In this document: positions 1-12,600 of the stretch, piece by piece | Layout of the letters: each line of letters starts with the position of its first letter | Numbering within the stretch: position 1 is the stretch's first letter | Assembly (NCBI RefSeq): GCF_036711975.1 | Contig: NC_091966.1 | Span: forward strand, 2,859,501 to 2,923,500 | DNA from: Onthophagus taurus | Taxonomy: Eukaryota > Arthropoda > Insecta > Coleoptera > Scarabaeidae | DNA length: 64,000 bases | Reading direction: 5' to 3' | Translations under genes and position numbers: made by a program | The notes under the pieces: generated by a model | Seen by the model: the letters and a program-made list of their open reading frames with translations, nothing else | Databases searched by the model: none | Told to the model about the DNA's origin: nothing

Positions 1-1198
1 ATGCATTATACACATCAAATTTTATCAAATCCATTTCACATTGTAAGGCGCACTTTTACGCAGACGACACCCAGCTGTACTATTCCTTCCCTCCGTCTGA
101 GGTGGTTAAAGCGGGTATAGATATAAATAGTGATTTGCAAGCTTTATGTGATATTTCCGACCGCCATGGGCTTCATATAAATCAGAGTAAGTCTCTTGCC
201 ATTGTTTTCGGTCCAAAGAGCCTCAGACAGCAAGTTGCAGACACCCTCCATCTATTTGTGAACAATGAACCGTTACAATTCCATAAAACAGTACGAAACT
301 TGGGTGTCTTAATAGACGAGAATTTGACTTTTAATGATCACATCAACAAATGCATACAAAGGGCGTATGGGAGTTTGAAGGTTATCTACTCGAACAGACA
401 TTATTTGAACCATAAAACAAGGAAATATCTCTGTGAAAGTCTGGTCCTCTCACTTTTTAACTATGCAGATGTTCTGTACTCTCCTTTTTTGTCCTATGTC
501 TTAAAAGAAAAAATTCAAAAAACACAAAATTCCTGTATACGTTTACTGTTTGGTCTTCACCGAAGTGAACATGTAAGTGATAAGTTGCCGGAATTAAAAT
601 GGTTAAACATGCAGGGAAGGAGGGTGCTGCACTCTGTATGCCTCTACCACCGGGTCCTCCATCTTTATAAGCCACCTTACCTCTATAACAAAATAAGTTT
701 TCGCGGGGATGTACACACTGTAAATATTAGATTTAAAGGGAGATTATCTCCACCTATTTTTCATAAAGCTTTTTTCAAAAAGTCATTTTCCTATCAGATC
801 GCTAAGACAATGAATGAACTTCCTCTTGAGTGGACAGTGTGTGCATCATTAATAACTTTTAAAAGACACGTGCTAAATTATTTGCATGGATGGCAGTGAC
901 CTTCACGTTTGTAAAAATGGCTTTACATTTGCATAATGTTTTTTTTTTTGTTGTATGTTACAGTTAATGCGCATTCTATTAATGTTTAAATTCTCTATGG
1001 TATGGTGGAAGAACAACATGAGTTGAACCATGCCATAAGATTGTTCTCATGTATGAATCTTTTATGTTTTTTATTGGCAATTATTTAATTTTATTTACTG
1101 TTTATTTTTTGTTTTTTCTTCAATGATTTATTACAATGTTTTTTTTTTTGGTATGCTAGGAGAACAATAAAGCAGTTTATTATTATTATTATTATTAT
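1..1198 (+). mobile_element. 3' end of a non-LTR retrotransposon (LINE, jockey/CR1-like), cut by the window edge
   Basis: Reverse-transcriptase reading frame up to 899, then an AT-rich 3' untranslated stretch with AATAAA near 1167 and a short (TTA)n tail at about 1175-1198. A simple-repeat tail is common at LINE 3' ends. The 5' part lies left of the window. The clade call is from protein pattern only. Confidence 0.85.
3..899 (+). CDS. LINE reverse transcriptase, C-terminal part (5' truncated by the window)
   Basis: The frame is open from the left edge to the TGA at 897-899, so an internal GTG at 102 is not a real start. The RT catalytic motif YADD is encoded at about 57-68, within the context HFYADDTQLYYSF typical of LINE polymerases. 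It is followed by the conserved NLGVLIDENLTFNDHI block, where the first strand is positioned, and by a C-terminal thumb region containing NSCIRLLFGL. The enzyme copies LINE RNA into DNA at the target site. The visible frame is intact (about 298 codons), suggesting a fairly young copy. Endonuclease and N-terminal RT motifs would be upstream. It is a transposon protein, not a host gene. Confidence 0.85.
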   Translation, partial: ALYTSNFIKSISHCKAHFYADDTQLYYSFPPSEVVKAGIDINSDLQALCDISDRHGLHINQSKSLAIVFGPKSLRQQVADTLHLFVNNEPLQFHKTVRNLGVLIDENLTFNDHINKCIQRAYGSLKVIYSNRHYLNHKTRKYLCESLVLSLFNYADVLYSPFLSYVLKEKIQKTQNSCIRLLFGLHRSEHVSDKLPELKWLNMQGRRVLHSVCLYHRVLHLYKPPYLYNKISFRGDVHTVNIRFKGRLSPPIFHKAFFKKSFSYQIAKTMNELPLEWTVCASLITFKRHVLNYLHGWQ

Positions 1199-1226
1199 AT
1201 GTATACATATTAGTATGTTGGTTAAC

Positions 1227-2847
1227 TTTGGGTGTTATTATATACTATCTCAGAAACTATAAGAGATACGAAAAAAGTAGGTGCGATGTCCCGGTCTCTT
1301 TTTTCTAGAGTAACCCAATCCCGCAAACACCAACCCTCTATCATCTTTTGTTTTTAAGTTATAGCCAAAAAGTCAAATTTACGTGATTTCAAAAAATGCT
1401 CATATTTCGTTTATTTTTGAAATTAGAGAAATGGGGTTGAAACGTTCTTAAGACACTTTTTTAAGTAGAATATACTGCCGTTGAAAAATTTAAAAAATAT
1501 TTGATGATTTTTGAGATACAACATAAAGTTGGGTTTTTTTAAATACAAACTATACTTGATTATGATGTTAATGAAAAGAGCATATTTTTAGCTTGATGAT
1601 GTATCGCATGTATGATGTATTTGCGGAAAATAAGCTTTAATTTTCAATTCCAAAATAGTAAGCGCTAGTAAGTTCAAAATTTTGATTATAGTAGGCGGGT
1701 TCGGGCAGTAATTACTACCTAATTGCTATATGGTTTTGTACGAATATGACAGAAAATTGGTCTTGTACCATTATGCAGGATAAAGTTGGTTTTGTACCAA
1801 CGAATAAAAACTTTGAATAGTTGATTTAAATTTCTCAGTGTCTTATCCCTGACTTTGTTTACCAATAAAAAATGATTTGTAGATAAAGTTTGTTTATTAA
1901 AAATACAAAAAACATACTAATTAAGGAATAATTACATATAACCAACAACTTCAGGAACTAAACAGTCACAGACTGTGTCATCTTCTTCTACTAAACTTAC
2001 TGGTTGTAAGGTTAGAACAGTTGGGTATCAATCAATGAAATCTTCGGTAGTATCTTCCTAGTTTTCCCCAACCATGAGATTTAGAAGTTTTTTCATATTA
2101 GGAACCTTTTCTTTTGAAATTGGGTGAGATAAAGGAAGATTAGGAATCATAAACTGGGCAGCGGACTTTCCATTAAAAGGATGTTTATATGGGATATGGA
2201 GTCTTATCTATCATTTTCAAAGAATCATTTTTTAATTTTATCGTTTTATGTATTTAAAGATAATGAGGAATTTTTAAGCGGGAAACTCGTTTCGATAAAT
2301 TCATGAATGAAATGATCAGTAAACTCACGTTACTATAGTAACAGTAACTAAGTAGCGTTTAACGTTTTCCTCGCCTACTATAATTAAAATTCTGATTATT
2401 AATCTTTAATATTTTAGAATTAAAAAATAACGCTTATTTTTCCCAAATACATCATGCGTGCAATACATCATTGGAAAGCTAAAAATATGCTCTCTTCAGT
2501 AACACCATAATCTACTATAGTTTGTGTTTAAAAAAATACAACTTTGTGTTGTATCTCAAAAATCATCAAATATTTTTAAAATTTTTCAACGGCAGTATAT
2601 TCTACTTAAAAAAGTGTCTTAAGAACGTATCAACCCCATTTCTCTCACCCCATTTCTTCTTCAAAAATAAACGAAATATGAGCTATTTTGAAATTACGAC
2701 AATTTGACTTTTTGGCTATAACTTAAAAACAAAAGAAGATAGAGGTTTGGGGGATTGGGTTAGACTGGGAAAAAGAGACCTACTACCATTGGCACCTACT
2801 TTTTCGTATCTCTTATAGTTTTTGAGATAGCCATAATAACACCCAAA
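1227..2847. mobile_element. Foldback (long terminal inverted repeat) element, non-coding
   Basis: Left arm about 1227-1697 and right arm about 2372-2847 are inverted copies: the left begins TTTGGGTGTTATTA and the right ends TAATAACACCCAAA, and similarity runs about 470 bp inward to GTAGGCG/CGCCTAC. The about 670-bp centre has no convincing coding frame. The class of DNA transposon is not identifiable. Confidence 0.85.
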
Positions 2848-2886
2848 TTTGCGCCCCCTGTACTTACATGATATCTTCTAAGCTGT

Positions 2887-3031
2887 CTAAGGCCCACTTT
2901 TACCACCTCTTGATAAATTTAACCGATAGATAATTACCATGGTTACAGCGGTTTTAAGCGCTCTCATTGGCTAAGAGCTGGATTTATCTATCGGATAAAT
3001 TTATCAGGAGGATGGTAAAAGTGGGCCTTAG
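2887..3031. mobile_element. 145-bp palindromic MITE
   Basis: Ends are CTAAGGCCCACTTTTACCA and its inverted match TGGTAAAAGTGGGCCTTAG. The inverted repeats extend inward about 45 bp through GATAAATTTA and CGATAGATAA. There is no coding capacity. It lies 40 bp from the foldback element. Confidence 0.8.
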
Positions 3032-4676
3032 TTAAATACCTTTTTTCATAACTTAATAAGTTATTAATTGAGATCGTATGGGGTTGTACCATTTATGTAA
3101 TATCAATAGGAAATTAGTAGAACCCTCGGTAATATTTAGAGCTGAAAAACTAAAAGTTTGATCAAACCGAGGACGGTTGTGACCGAGGCGCTGCAATATA
3201 TTGTCCAGTTTCTTTTCTCAAAGTTTAGCTGAAGTCACTTTTACAGTTTTTCACAGTTTAGATCACTTTTAGGTTGATAAAATATTAATTTATCACCCAG
3301 TTTCATTGTTAAAAAACACGTTATAATATCGCAAGTGAGAACGTAGTAGTAACTGTTAGTTACTCACGTCAATAACAAAGTTGAAATGCAAAAATTTACC
3401 GTTAACATTTTATAAACCCAAGATTTCAATTTTTCTAGTTTGTGTTATTCCAATTCGTGAAATACATCGTTAAAATTAACAAAGTTGGTGTGACATATTT
3501 TAGGGGGAAATACAAAACTGAATCTAGGTTATCTAATTCCTAACCCAATTTAATAATCTAATCTAATATTAATATGGGAAATCTGAGAAATAGTCATAAA
3601 ACTTACTTTTTTTTAGAGTGCAAATAAAAGGAGTTCTCAAAGAAGAATATCTTTAATTAATAAATTTACTAATCTTATAGATTAGTTGAATGCTATAAGA
3701 TGATTCTTATTGATGTGATGTAAAATTTTCTTTTCATTACTTTCGTGGTTAAAATTTAAAGTTGAAACCCAAATTTGTTATTATTTTAAGAGATATCTAA
3801 ATCTATTTCTGTGTTTTTTTGTAAATACCGAACTGAAAAGATTTATGTTATTAAACATATATGTTGTTGTATTTTAGGAAAAGAGTTAATGTATGAAAGT
3901 AACTTTCCAAGTTTCCAATCAGATGTATAAAATGATATAAACATCCTCAACATAGTTTTAAAGTTTGGATAAGAATAAATTTATGTAAAGCACGACTTCC
4001 TGTATATGTAGAGTGGATCAAAACTTCAAAAACACAAAAACTTAACATCGAAAATTTTTTGGATTAATAATTGCGTTTTTAAATTATCTTATTTAATCAT
4101 ACACGGAGATATCACGCCACAATAAATTTACGAAAATATCTATCAGATTAATAAGTTATGTGTATGGCTATTCGACTTTAAATGACCATCAAATTGTCAA
4201 GTGAAGTGTTGTTTATTGCTTGCAATTTGATAATAAAAACATGGAAAAAAAATCAATTTTAAAACCAAAGCGGATGTTTGTGTTTATTTTTATTAGAAAT
4301 ATCACAGCGTTTATATCTTTTTTTTTAAAGATTAATTGTTGCCATTTTGTGTATCAACAAGTAATTCTTTAGCTGCGACGATTAATTCTAAAACATTAAT
4401 GCCAAACGCAAAATTATTTTTACGAAGCGATATAATTATGCAAAAAAATTAAAATAGGTGCTGATATTTAACATAAATATTACAAAAAAAAAACTTAAAT
4501 TAATAATAATAAAACATTTGTTACAATACAAATACGATTAGTTTTATAATAATTATAAAATACTATATATTATAAATATTTACAAACGCTATCTACATGA
4601 CTAAGCGCGAACTGAGGTGTCTTAAACTACAAAAAAAAATCTTTTTACACAGAAACTTTATAATTTTCACTTTTGG
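3032..4676. other. AT-rich stretch with no recognised gene
   Basis: No ORF of note on either strand. A short CCGAGG-containing segment at about 3163-3192 resembles the repeat unit of the array at 5190-6520. It may hold the 3' UTR of the minus-strand exon at 4677-5086, but no polyadenylation signal close to that stop was found. Confidence 0.5.
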
Positions 4677-5086
4677 CTAGAACCTCTCCTCATCCGCCTG
4701 AACATTGCAAAGCCCGCGTACAATCCAAAATTGATACCCTTTACATTTTCGCTGCTCTAAAAAACATAGTACCTTAAACAAACAGTTTTCGTTTTTGTGG
4801 GTATCACTTACATGTTTACTTCTAGGCGTTTCCGGTTGACCGTACCGGCAAAAATACGCAAAATGCTCAGTGTTGTGCCACTTCATTTTCGTCTTTTCAG
4901 CGCTGGTTATTTGTTTTTTAATCACATCCTCGGAATGAGGCGTTTCGGATTTATCTGAAAAGTTGTTTATTTTTAATAGAGTTCCTTCCGGCCAAAACTC
5001 TTCAACAGTGAAATGATGCATTTTTAACGTTCCCCGATGTTCTCTAAGAGAGTAGATGTGAATGTGTTCTGGTTGTTTGCTTTTTT
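4677..5086 (-). CDS. Unrecognised terminal coding exon (orphan)
   Basis: On the minus strand a good splice acceptor (TTTTCTTTTCAG, ending at 5087) opens into a frame of about 135 codons ending at 4677. The first internal ATG is at 5021, but the frame is open upstream to the acceptor, so I read it as a 3' terminal exon entered in phase 1 rather than a gene starting at that ATG. The base composition is much less AT-rich than the flanks, and the protein is mixed and globular-looking with six cysteines and the segment VEEFWPEGTLLKINNF. I do not recognise the family; a remote resemblance to La-related RNA-binding proteins is too weak to call. Upstream exons would lie beyond the repeat array at 5190-6520 and were not found. 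Confidence 0.45.
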
Positions 5087-5189
5087 CTGAAAAGAAAATA
5101 AAGGTTTATAAATTAATTTGAAATTAAGAGTGTGTATGTAGATCTAATTTCTTTTTTAAACTTTGTTGAGTATCAACCTTTGTTAAAGA

Positions 5190-6520
5190 TTAGTTGGATA
5201 TGCACTTTCCCTTCAAGTTAAGCCGAGGTCGCTTGCGACCGAGGCAGTATAATTGATACAATATTATACAACCTCGGCTGCAAGCAACCTGGGCTGATTC
5301 AAACACAATCATGCACTTTCCCTTCAAGTCAAGCCGAGGTCGCTTGCGGCCGAGGCAGTATAATTGATGCAATATTATAAAGCCTCGGCTGATTCAAGCA
5401 CAATCATGCACTTTCCCTTTAACTCAAGCCGAGGTCGCTTGCGGCCGAGGTAGTATAATTGATATAATATTATACAGCCGTGGCTGCAAGCAACCTGGGC
5501 TGATTCAAACACAATCATGCACTTTCCCTTCACGTCAAACCGAGGTCGCTTGCGGCCGAGGCAGTATAATTGATACAATATTACAGAGCCTCGGCTGATT
5601 CAAGCACAATCATGCACTTTCCCTTTAACTCACGCCGAGGTCGCTTGCGGCTGAGGCAGTATAATTGATAAAATATTATACAGCCTCGGCCGATTGAAAC
5701 ACAATCAATGCACTTTTCCTTCAAGTCAAGCCGAGGCAGTATAATTGATACAATATTATACAACCGTGGCTGCAAACGATTTTTCCTTGATCAGGCGCAA
5801 TCATACATTTTTCCCTCTAAACCAAGAGGCGCCCTAAACCAAGCAACCTCGGCTGATTAAAGCACAATCATGCACTTTCCCTTTAACTCAAGCCGAGGTC
5901 GCTTGCGGCCGAGGTAGTATAATTGATCAAATATTATACAGCCTCGGCTGATTCAAGCACAATCATGCACTTTCCCCTTAAGTCAAGCCGAGGACGCTTG
6001 CGGCCGAGGCAGTATAATTGATATAATATTATACAGCCGTGACTGCAAGCAACCTGGGCTGATTCAAACACAATCATGCACTTTCCCTTCACGTCAAACC
6101 GAGGTCGCTTGCGGCCGAGGCAGTATAATTGATACAATATTATAGAGCCTCGGCTGATTCAAGCACAATCATGCACTTGCCCTTTAACTCACGCCGAGGT
6201 CGCTTGCGGCTGAGGCAGTATAATTGATACAATATTATACAGCCTCCGCTGATTCAAACACAACCATGCACTTTCCCTTCAAGTCAAGCCGAGGTCGCTT
6301 GCGTCCGAGGCAATATAATTGATACAATATTATACAACCGTGGCTGCAAACGATTTTTCCTTGGTCAGGCACAATTATACATTTTTCCCTCTAAACCAAG
6401 GGGCGCCCTAAACCAAGCAACATGGGCTAATTCAAACGCAATCATGCACTTTCTCTTCAAGTCAAGCCGAGGGAGTATAGTTGATACAATATTATACAGC
6501 ACTATAATTAGCATTTTTCC
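5190..6520. repeat. Tandem array of hairpin-forming CCGAGG repeats, about 95- and 112-bp units
   Basis: At least eleven units, each with ATGCACTTTCCC followed by a GCCGAGG-rich block. Starts near 5310, 5405, 5517, 5612, 5709, 5870, 5966, 6075, 6170, 6267 and 6447 give spacings of mostly 95-97 and 109-112 bp. Many units contain GCCGAGGCAGTATAAT, a 9-nt loop, then ATTATACAGCCTCGGC: a 16-bp stem with one mismatch. A block of about 560 bp (from about 5311) is repeated at about 5870, including the GATTTTTCCTTG segment at 5780 and 6350. Minus-strand ORFs of 60-67 codons here are by-products of the repeat. Confidence 0.9.
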
Positions 6521-9059
6521 TTTAAGTTAAGCTAAGATCAATAAGCTAAATTAGACCAAACAGTCAAAGTTTCACTACTCTAATTTTACTAAGGCCGCTT
6601 TCAGTCGAGGCAATGATATATGCCGATCAATTATAGATTTACTTTACAATTTATATAACATCAGCCATTCTTTCTTCTAAAAAACAAATTAAGATTTTTA
6701 AATTAATTTGAAATTAATGGAGTGTGCGTAGATTTAATTTCTCTTTAAACCTTGTTATGTAAACGCCCCAATCAACTTTCACATCGTCTGTAGAAGTTAT
6801 TTAACATCAACTTGTAATTAGATCGTTTTTGTCATTTATTATATTACGTGTTATTAATATGAGATAATGCTTTATTAAGTTAATGTGATATCCTTGTATA
6901 ATCAATTTTTTAAGCACACAATTTCTATTTTAGGCTCAGTACATATGCCCGGTATTTTGTATACTAAAGATAATGATTATAGCTATCAAATAAATCGCAA
7001 AATGTCATCGTAATGGATTAATTAATAATTCATGGTAAATTACTGGTTAAATTATCAATTTGTAGTTAACTAAATCGTGGTATCGATTCTAATAATCATT
7101 AAATTTCAACAATTTTATATCGTAATCAAGTCAAGCCCCCAACGGTCTACGTGATATAAACCTCGTCTCGGACATAAATAAATAACAACATGTTGCTTAA
7201 TGTTACTGACCATCGACCGCATTTTTCACCTTACAGCGTTACTACATTGCACATACTACGAATGGTAATTAACGAGGCAATAAAATTTACGATACAACTC
7301 GACGATTCGATTATTCATCAATCGAAAGTGTTTCAAATCTGGCAATTATTAAAATTATTAGTACGCATAAGAAACGAATAAGTAAATGTGAGTAAATGCA
7401 AACGCAAAGTAGTGAACAAGGCCAGCCTTGACATCTTTGAATAGCTATAAATAGAAATGTATTTTTTCGTTTAAACGCCGACCTGCGTTGTTATACAGTA
7501 ATTAAAACCGTTCTGATTTTAATTCTGTTTGTAGGTGAAAACTTTTGTAGAGAATTTTTTAAAATATGTTAAATTAGTGTCAACAAGATATTTAAATAAT
7601 CAATAAGAAGAACCTCCTTGACATTTTGAGTTCATTTTAAAGGCCAATCTCTTATTTGATCAACTCATTAGAAATAATAAAATATTAATTATTCAATAGA
7701 AGTTAAAATTGAGTTGTGGATAATTAATAAATTACATTTATTTGTAGGTAACAGGTGCCTCTTGTTTGATGTAGATACAAATCTTGTAGATAACTCCCCT
7801 TGAAAATATAACAATTTTAAGTACCATTTATCAAATAATTGAAAGATAAATTTTTTGAACCTAAATCGAAATTCGTTTTTGTTTTACCATAAATTAAGAA
7901 AATCCTCATAAATCTAGTTTATCGTAAACAACTCGTTGTCGCCAAGTTGTCAGATAACGTCGCTTTACCCAATATTAGTTCAAAATATTTATTGAACCGT
8001 CTTTCATCACCCATTAAAAAATTACGTACTTGAAAACCGAAAAAGGTAAATTATTTATATAATACTATGAACATCTAAAAACTTCTTGAAAAAGAACAGA
8101 CGATGTTAAAAAAATCATATAACACCACCCAATTTTTTTTGAAAGTTATTTAGTTCACAATGCGGCAAAATAAACAACATAACGTATTATCACCCACCGA
8201 AAAATTTAACGACCGTCCGCCCCTTTGATTATTATTCAAGCAGGTTTTGTTGATACGAAAGGAACCATAATTACGACATATGCCAAGTAGGTAAAATATA
8301 CACCGCTTTGTGATGCTACTTCTTTACAGTTTCTCGTTCCTAACACCCAACATATTTACATTGAATTTGAAGAAGCTGTAGAATGTTATATTCTTTACAC
8401 CACAACAAAAAAAAGGATCGGAATTTTTAATGGTTAAGCAAAAAGTTGTTTGAAATATCCTCACGAAGTGAATTAATGTTTATTTAATTAATGTCTTAAA
8501 AGGAAGCAGACAGGATATCCTTAGAAAACTGAATAGTACTCAAATTAAATGGAAAAATGATTCATAATCTTTACGATAAGTTAAGAATGTTAATAATTAA
8601 ATTTTAAAGCGAAAAGTTTTACGTGGTAGTAAAATTATTACTTGGTGCTAAAATCAGCGTGTTTGTCACGCTTACACGGTTGTTTTGACGATCTATTTTG
8701 ACCGCTAAATGTGCTAATTACACTCTGGGTATTTTCACTTGCTTTATAAAGGTCTACTTATTACTCAAAAATAAATAAATAAATCAGTCTATAACTCAAG
8801 AAGCTGAACTATCAAGTTATGCCTTACATTTTTTGTTGAATGTTGTTTTTTTAGATTTTTAGACTTCAAGCTTGTGTGTAAATGCAGTAAGAGTTTTAAT
8901 GCCATAAATAAAACGAAAAAAAGAGTTTTTGACACTTTGGATCTTTGAGATAAGAGGAGTTAAGGAGATGGTCACCATAATTAACGAGTTAAAATGATTC
9001 TCAACGAAATGATGCGACTTAAGACTTGAAAGAGTTCAGTGCGTCTCTTAAGACAGCTA
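6521..9059. other. AT-rich intergenic or intronic DNA
   Basis: Decayed CCGAGG-type sequence continues to about 6620. Beyond that I see no gene, RNA or clear repeat. A 63-codon ORF at 7190-7381 (+) has no family signature and is probably chance. Confidence 0.5.
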
Positions 9060-9250
9060 AACTCAAATGTTTCTAGTTCTAGGTTTAATGTTAGTTCTAG
9101 TGACAGTGCAAGTGTAAAACTAGAACTAACACTATACCTAGAACTAGAATCATTCGGGTTTAGCCGTCTTTACAGACGTGCGGCTAAATCCAAATGTTTC
9201 TAGTTCTAGGTCTAATGCTAGTTCTAGTGACAGTGCAAGTGTAAAACTGC
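9060..9250. repeat. CTAG-rich palindromic repeat, cluster 1
   Basis: One full palindrome around 9118-9235 (CTAGAACTAACAC arm, GGGTTTAGCCG core, mirrored CGGCTAAATCC core and TCTAGTTCTAGG arm), preceded by a right half-copy from about 9065. Same family as the clusters at 22, 23, 30 and 49 kb. Confidence 0.85.
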
Positions 9251-11799
9251 CTTCAGCATGTTGTTATTTACATCATTTTAACATTGTGAGAACAACTAAC
9301 ATTCTGACATTCTCATTTCTAAGATAACTACGTATGCAGGGAAAAACATTTCCATCTACTTCAGCATAAATAAATTAATGCGAGATTGAGAGTTAATTGA
9401 GAAAGATGTTTTGCCATTTGAGTCTCTAAGAAGTTCTGGAAGTACTATTTCTTTAACCGGAAGTCTGAACGTCAAATAACCACAAATACTATGAAAAATT
9501 TTCGCAGATTAGAAAGTGAGGTTAGGCAATACGGACCAAGACGGTTATAAAAAGAAACAATACATGATGAAGAATATGACGTCTTTCGACCTTTCAACTT
9601 AAGCCTAAAGAAGTCATGTAAAGATTAATCATCTAAAGTCATTATGCCCGACCTCTTTGGTGTCCATCATCACAGACACAATGCAAGTGTGAAACCTCTA
9701 CTATTAAATTTTGAAACCAATAACTTAGGGTTTTTCAAATAGATTAATAAAATTAATGAACCAGAAAATTTATAGTTATACATTCATGTACACCCTATAT
9801 AAAAATTCTTTAAAAATCTTATAACAACTATAATAAATTTCTCAAGAATGTAATATCTTTCAAGATTAAACAGAGCATAAATCAATTAAATAGGGTCAAT
9901 AAAGTGAAGCAGCAATAATAACACTTAAGATCATCCTAGTTTGTTATTTTATACACAGTCTTAAGTGACAACCACAAAAGTCTAAAATTTCCGATTTTGA
10001 TTTAAATTTTGTTGTTGGTAATATTATATATATTATTTTTTATAAATGATTAAACTTACTCTTTCCATCCAATTCCATTTCGAGATATTTTCAACAATTA
10101 AAAAAAATGCAACTACGTTATAAATTATTTTGTAATGCACATCGATAAGGATCAAAGATAACCGAGTATAATGGTTTATTTTCGAGTAAGATAAGCGAAA
10201 GCTTTACAATAATAATAATAATATATTGATCACCGCGTGTAAACTGATTAATTTTCTGAAAATGTGGACCGTGAAATATTAAGTGATTAAAATGTAAAAA
10301 AAATCTGTTTTTCGCGTGATAATTTTTCTCTCACGCTACTCACCGTGCATTGTTGAATTTAATTGTTTATTTCAATAATGCTACTAGATACGATTGCGAT
10401 GGAGGTTGTTTATTTAAGAGTTGTTTAATGCGTAGTAAGTCTATTTTTAGAAACGTTTATAAAATTCAATAACGACCTTTTATGGAATTAAATAATCGTT
10501 TCAAAATGTTATAAATAAAAATTATTTCACATACTTAAAAGGTTAAAACCGTATCTTAGGTTATTGTGATATAATGCATATTAATAATTTCTAATTTAAT
10601 ACGCATACGACATTTTTTTTAGAACATTCCTCTTCCTTGGTAATGTTAATGTTAGTTATAAATATTTATAAAAATCGATTATCCTTATTTAGCATTTATT
10701 TCTTAGAAACCTAATTTTAACATCCTACCAATAATGAATGATAATGAATTTATGCACAGTTGTTGACGCGACCAGTATTCGTTATGACCATTATATTTGC
10801 GTATTTTATGCAAAAGTTTACTAAATAAACGTACACACGTGCTTGTTTTTCCAGTTCCTGAAATATCTTTCTTTGAACTATAATAAAAGAAGTGACGGGT
10901 ACGTGATTAACATAGATACCGAGAAACTTCTACGAAACTTTCAATAACATCCGAAAAATTTACTAAACTTTCTTCATTCAACAATAAAGATTTTGTAAAC
11001 ACAAATTACTCATCAGCTAAAAGATTTTATTGATGATAATGAAAAAAAATGAGGTCATAGTTCAACATAGTGACTAACGCACGTGATTAAACACGCGGAA
11101 TCGTATTAAGTTAATGCATATAGGATATTATCACATGATAATACAATAGAAACGTTGATTTTTTTAATTAGCTTGTTTTTGTTTAAACTTATTTAATAGA
11201 GTTCATTTAAACGTTTAGAATCATTTAGATATTGGCAAGGATACTTTGTTGGTGAAATAAAGTCAAGGTTAAAAATCAGAAATAAATAATGTTTTAACTA
11301 AATTATGTTGTTAAGAAGTTCCTACAAGATGTTTATGACTCAGTAAACAATTTAAAATTTTTAATTTTTATAATTATGCACTTTAGATGTCATTTTAGAT
11401 GATAACAAATAAGATATCAATATCATTTAAGACCTTATGAACTAAATTAATCAAGATTATTAATTTATTGGGTCCGATTTAACTTGATAAATCGAGATGT
11501 TCTCGGTCTTCATCATTAAAATATTGACGGGAGTTTAATAACGGAGATAACATCACTGATAAACGAAATCTTAACAGAACAAAAGATACCAAATGCATAG
11601 AATACAAGTAAAATGTAAACACTGGTCGAAGAATAACATGGTTTTAGAATAGGAAGGTTCTGTTTTGGTAATGAGACAAGTCGTAGAAAAATCAATAGGG
11701 TATTCCTAAGGTCTTTGACATTCAGAAAACAACAGCATATAAGCACGGATAGATGGGAACTTCACCAAGGAAATACTTGTAAATACTGGAATTCGACTC
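9251..11799. other. AT-rich stretch with no recognised gene
   Basis: No supported coding region or structured repeat apart from short ATT/AAT runs (for example about 10208-10225). A 76-codon minus-strand ORF at 11516-11746 has no recognisable domain. Confidence 0.5.
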
Positions 11800-12600
11800 A
11801 TTGAGTCCACTATTCTTTAATATTGTGATGGATGAAATCAGAAAATGTTATGGATGAGTTACAGAATGGGTTGATCTACAACTCTTGAACAACATAGAGC
11901 AAAACAATTCAATATGTTCATAACCGGTCAAAAAACTAAATGCATGGTGAGCTGGAAGTGAACCTGGATATAATAGAACAGATCATATCAACATGTTATT
12001 GTAATAGAACAAGATTCGGTGATTTTGAAAATGAAGTATCCTAACAAGTCAAGAAAACAAGTAAAACCGCAGGCTGCTTAAACGATACTTTATAGAGGAT
12101 ATAAGAGCACCATAAGACCTATCATGACCTATACGGCTTAGACTAGACTAGCGAGAGAATAAGCTGAGAAAGATATATGAAGTGAAAAATATCGACAATT
12201 GAATACATAACAGTAAAAAAGAATGGAATGCGCACATAGTAAGAATGGGACAAAATTGAATAGTAAAAAAAGTGAATTATAATGGAAGTCTATTATACCA
12301 GTTGTTATTTAAGGAAAAATAATTCTGTAAACTATTATGTACTTTATCTGGTCTTTTGTTGTTATTTTTAGTCTTACTAGTTCAACACTCGGTCATCATT
12401 AGTGACTGTCAAATTTTATTTATTTTTCGCTGCTATGTAAACGAAGTCAAGGACGACCGAGATAGAGATGAAGCAATAATTTACGCAGAGAATAGAGGCA
12501 TAATCGATAAAGAACAAACTCCAAGCCTAAGTGGAAGAAAGAAGAAGAAGTCTCACAACGGAAGGCATTTTATTACACATTACATTGAATAGTCGAAATA
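11800..12600 (+). pseudogene. Decayed LINE reverse transcriptase, 3' portion (RTE-like)
   Basis: Translating across frameshifts and stops gives a LINE-like order: an LFNIVMDEI start of the polymerase core near 11815, a TIRPIMTYT block near 12110, KKEWNAHIVRM near 12220, and a lysine-rich tail with a GAA-rich stretch near 12536-12552. The 78-codon ORF at 12356-12592 is the end of this remnant. No intact frame remains. Confidence 0.6.

Noticed and set aside
457..675. 72-codon minus-strand ORF
   Set aside because: Antisense shadow of the LINE RT.
102..899. Start of the RT ORF at the GTG of 102
   Set aside because: The frame is open to the left edge and encodes the YADD motif upstream of that codon; it is a truncated internal part.
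5190..6137. Minus-strand ORFs encoding repeats of YQLYCLGRKRPRLDLKGKCM
   Set aside because: They follow the 95/112-bp repeat unit and start and stop inside units; unit lengths change frame. Not a repeat protein.
5190..6520. CRISPR-like array of palindromic repeats
   Set aside because: Eukaryotic context, spacers are themselves repeated, unit length is irregular and no cas genes are present.
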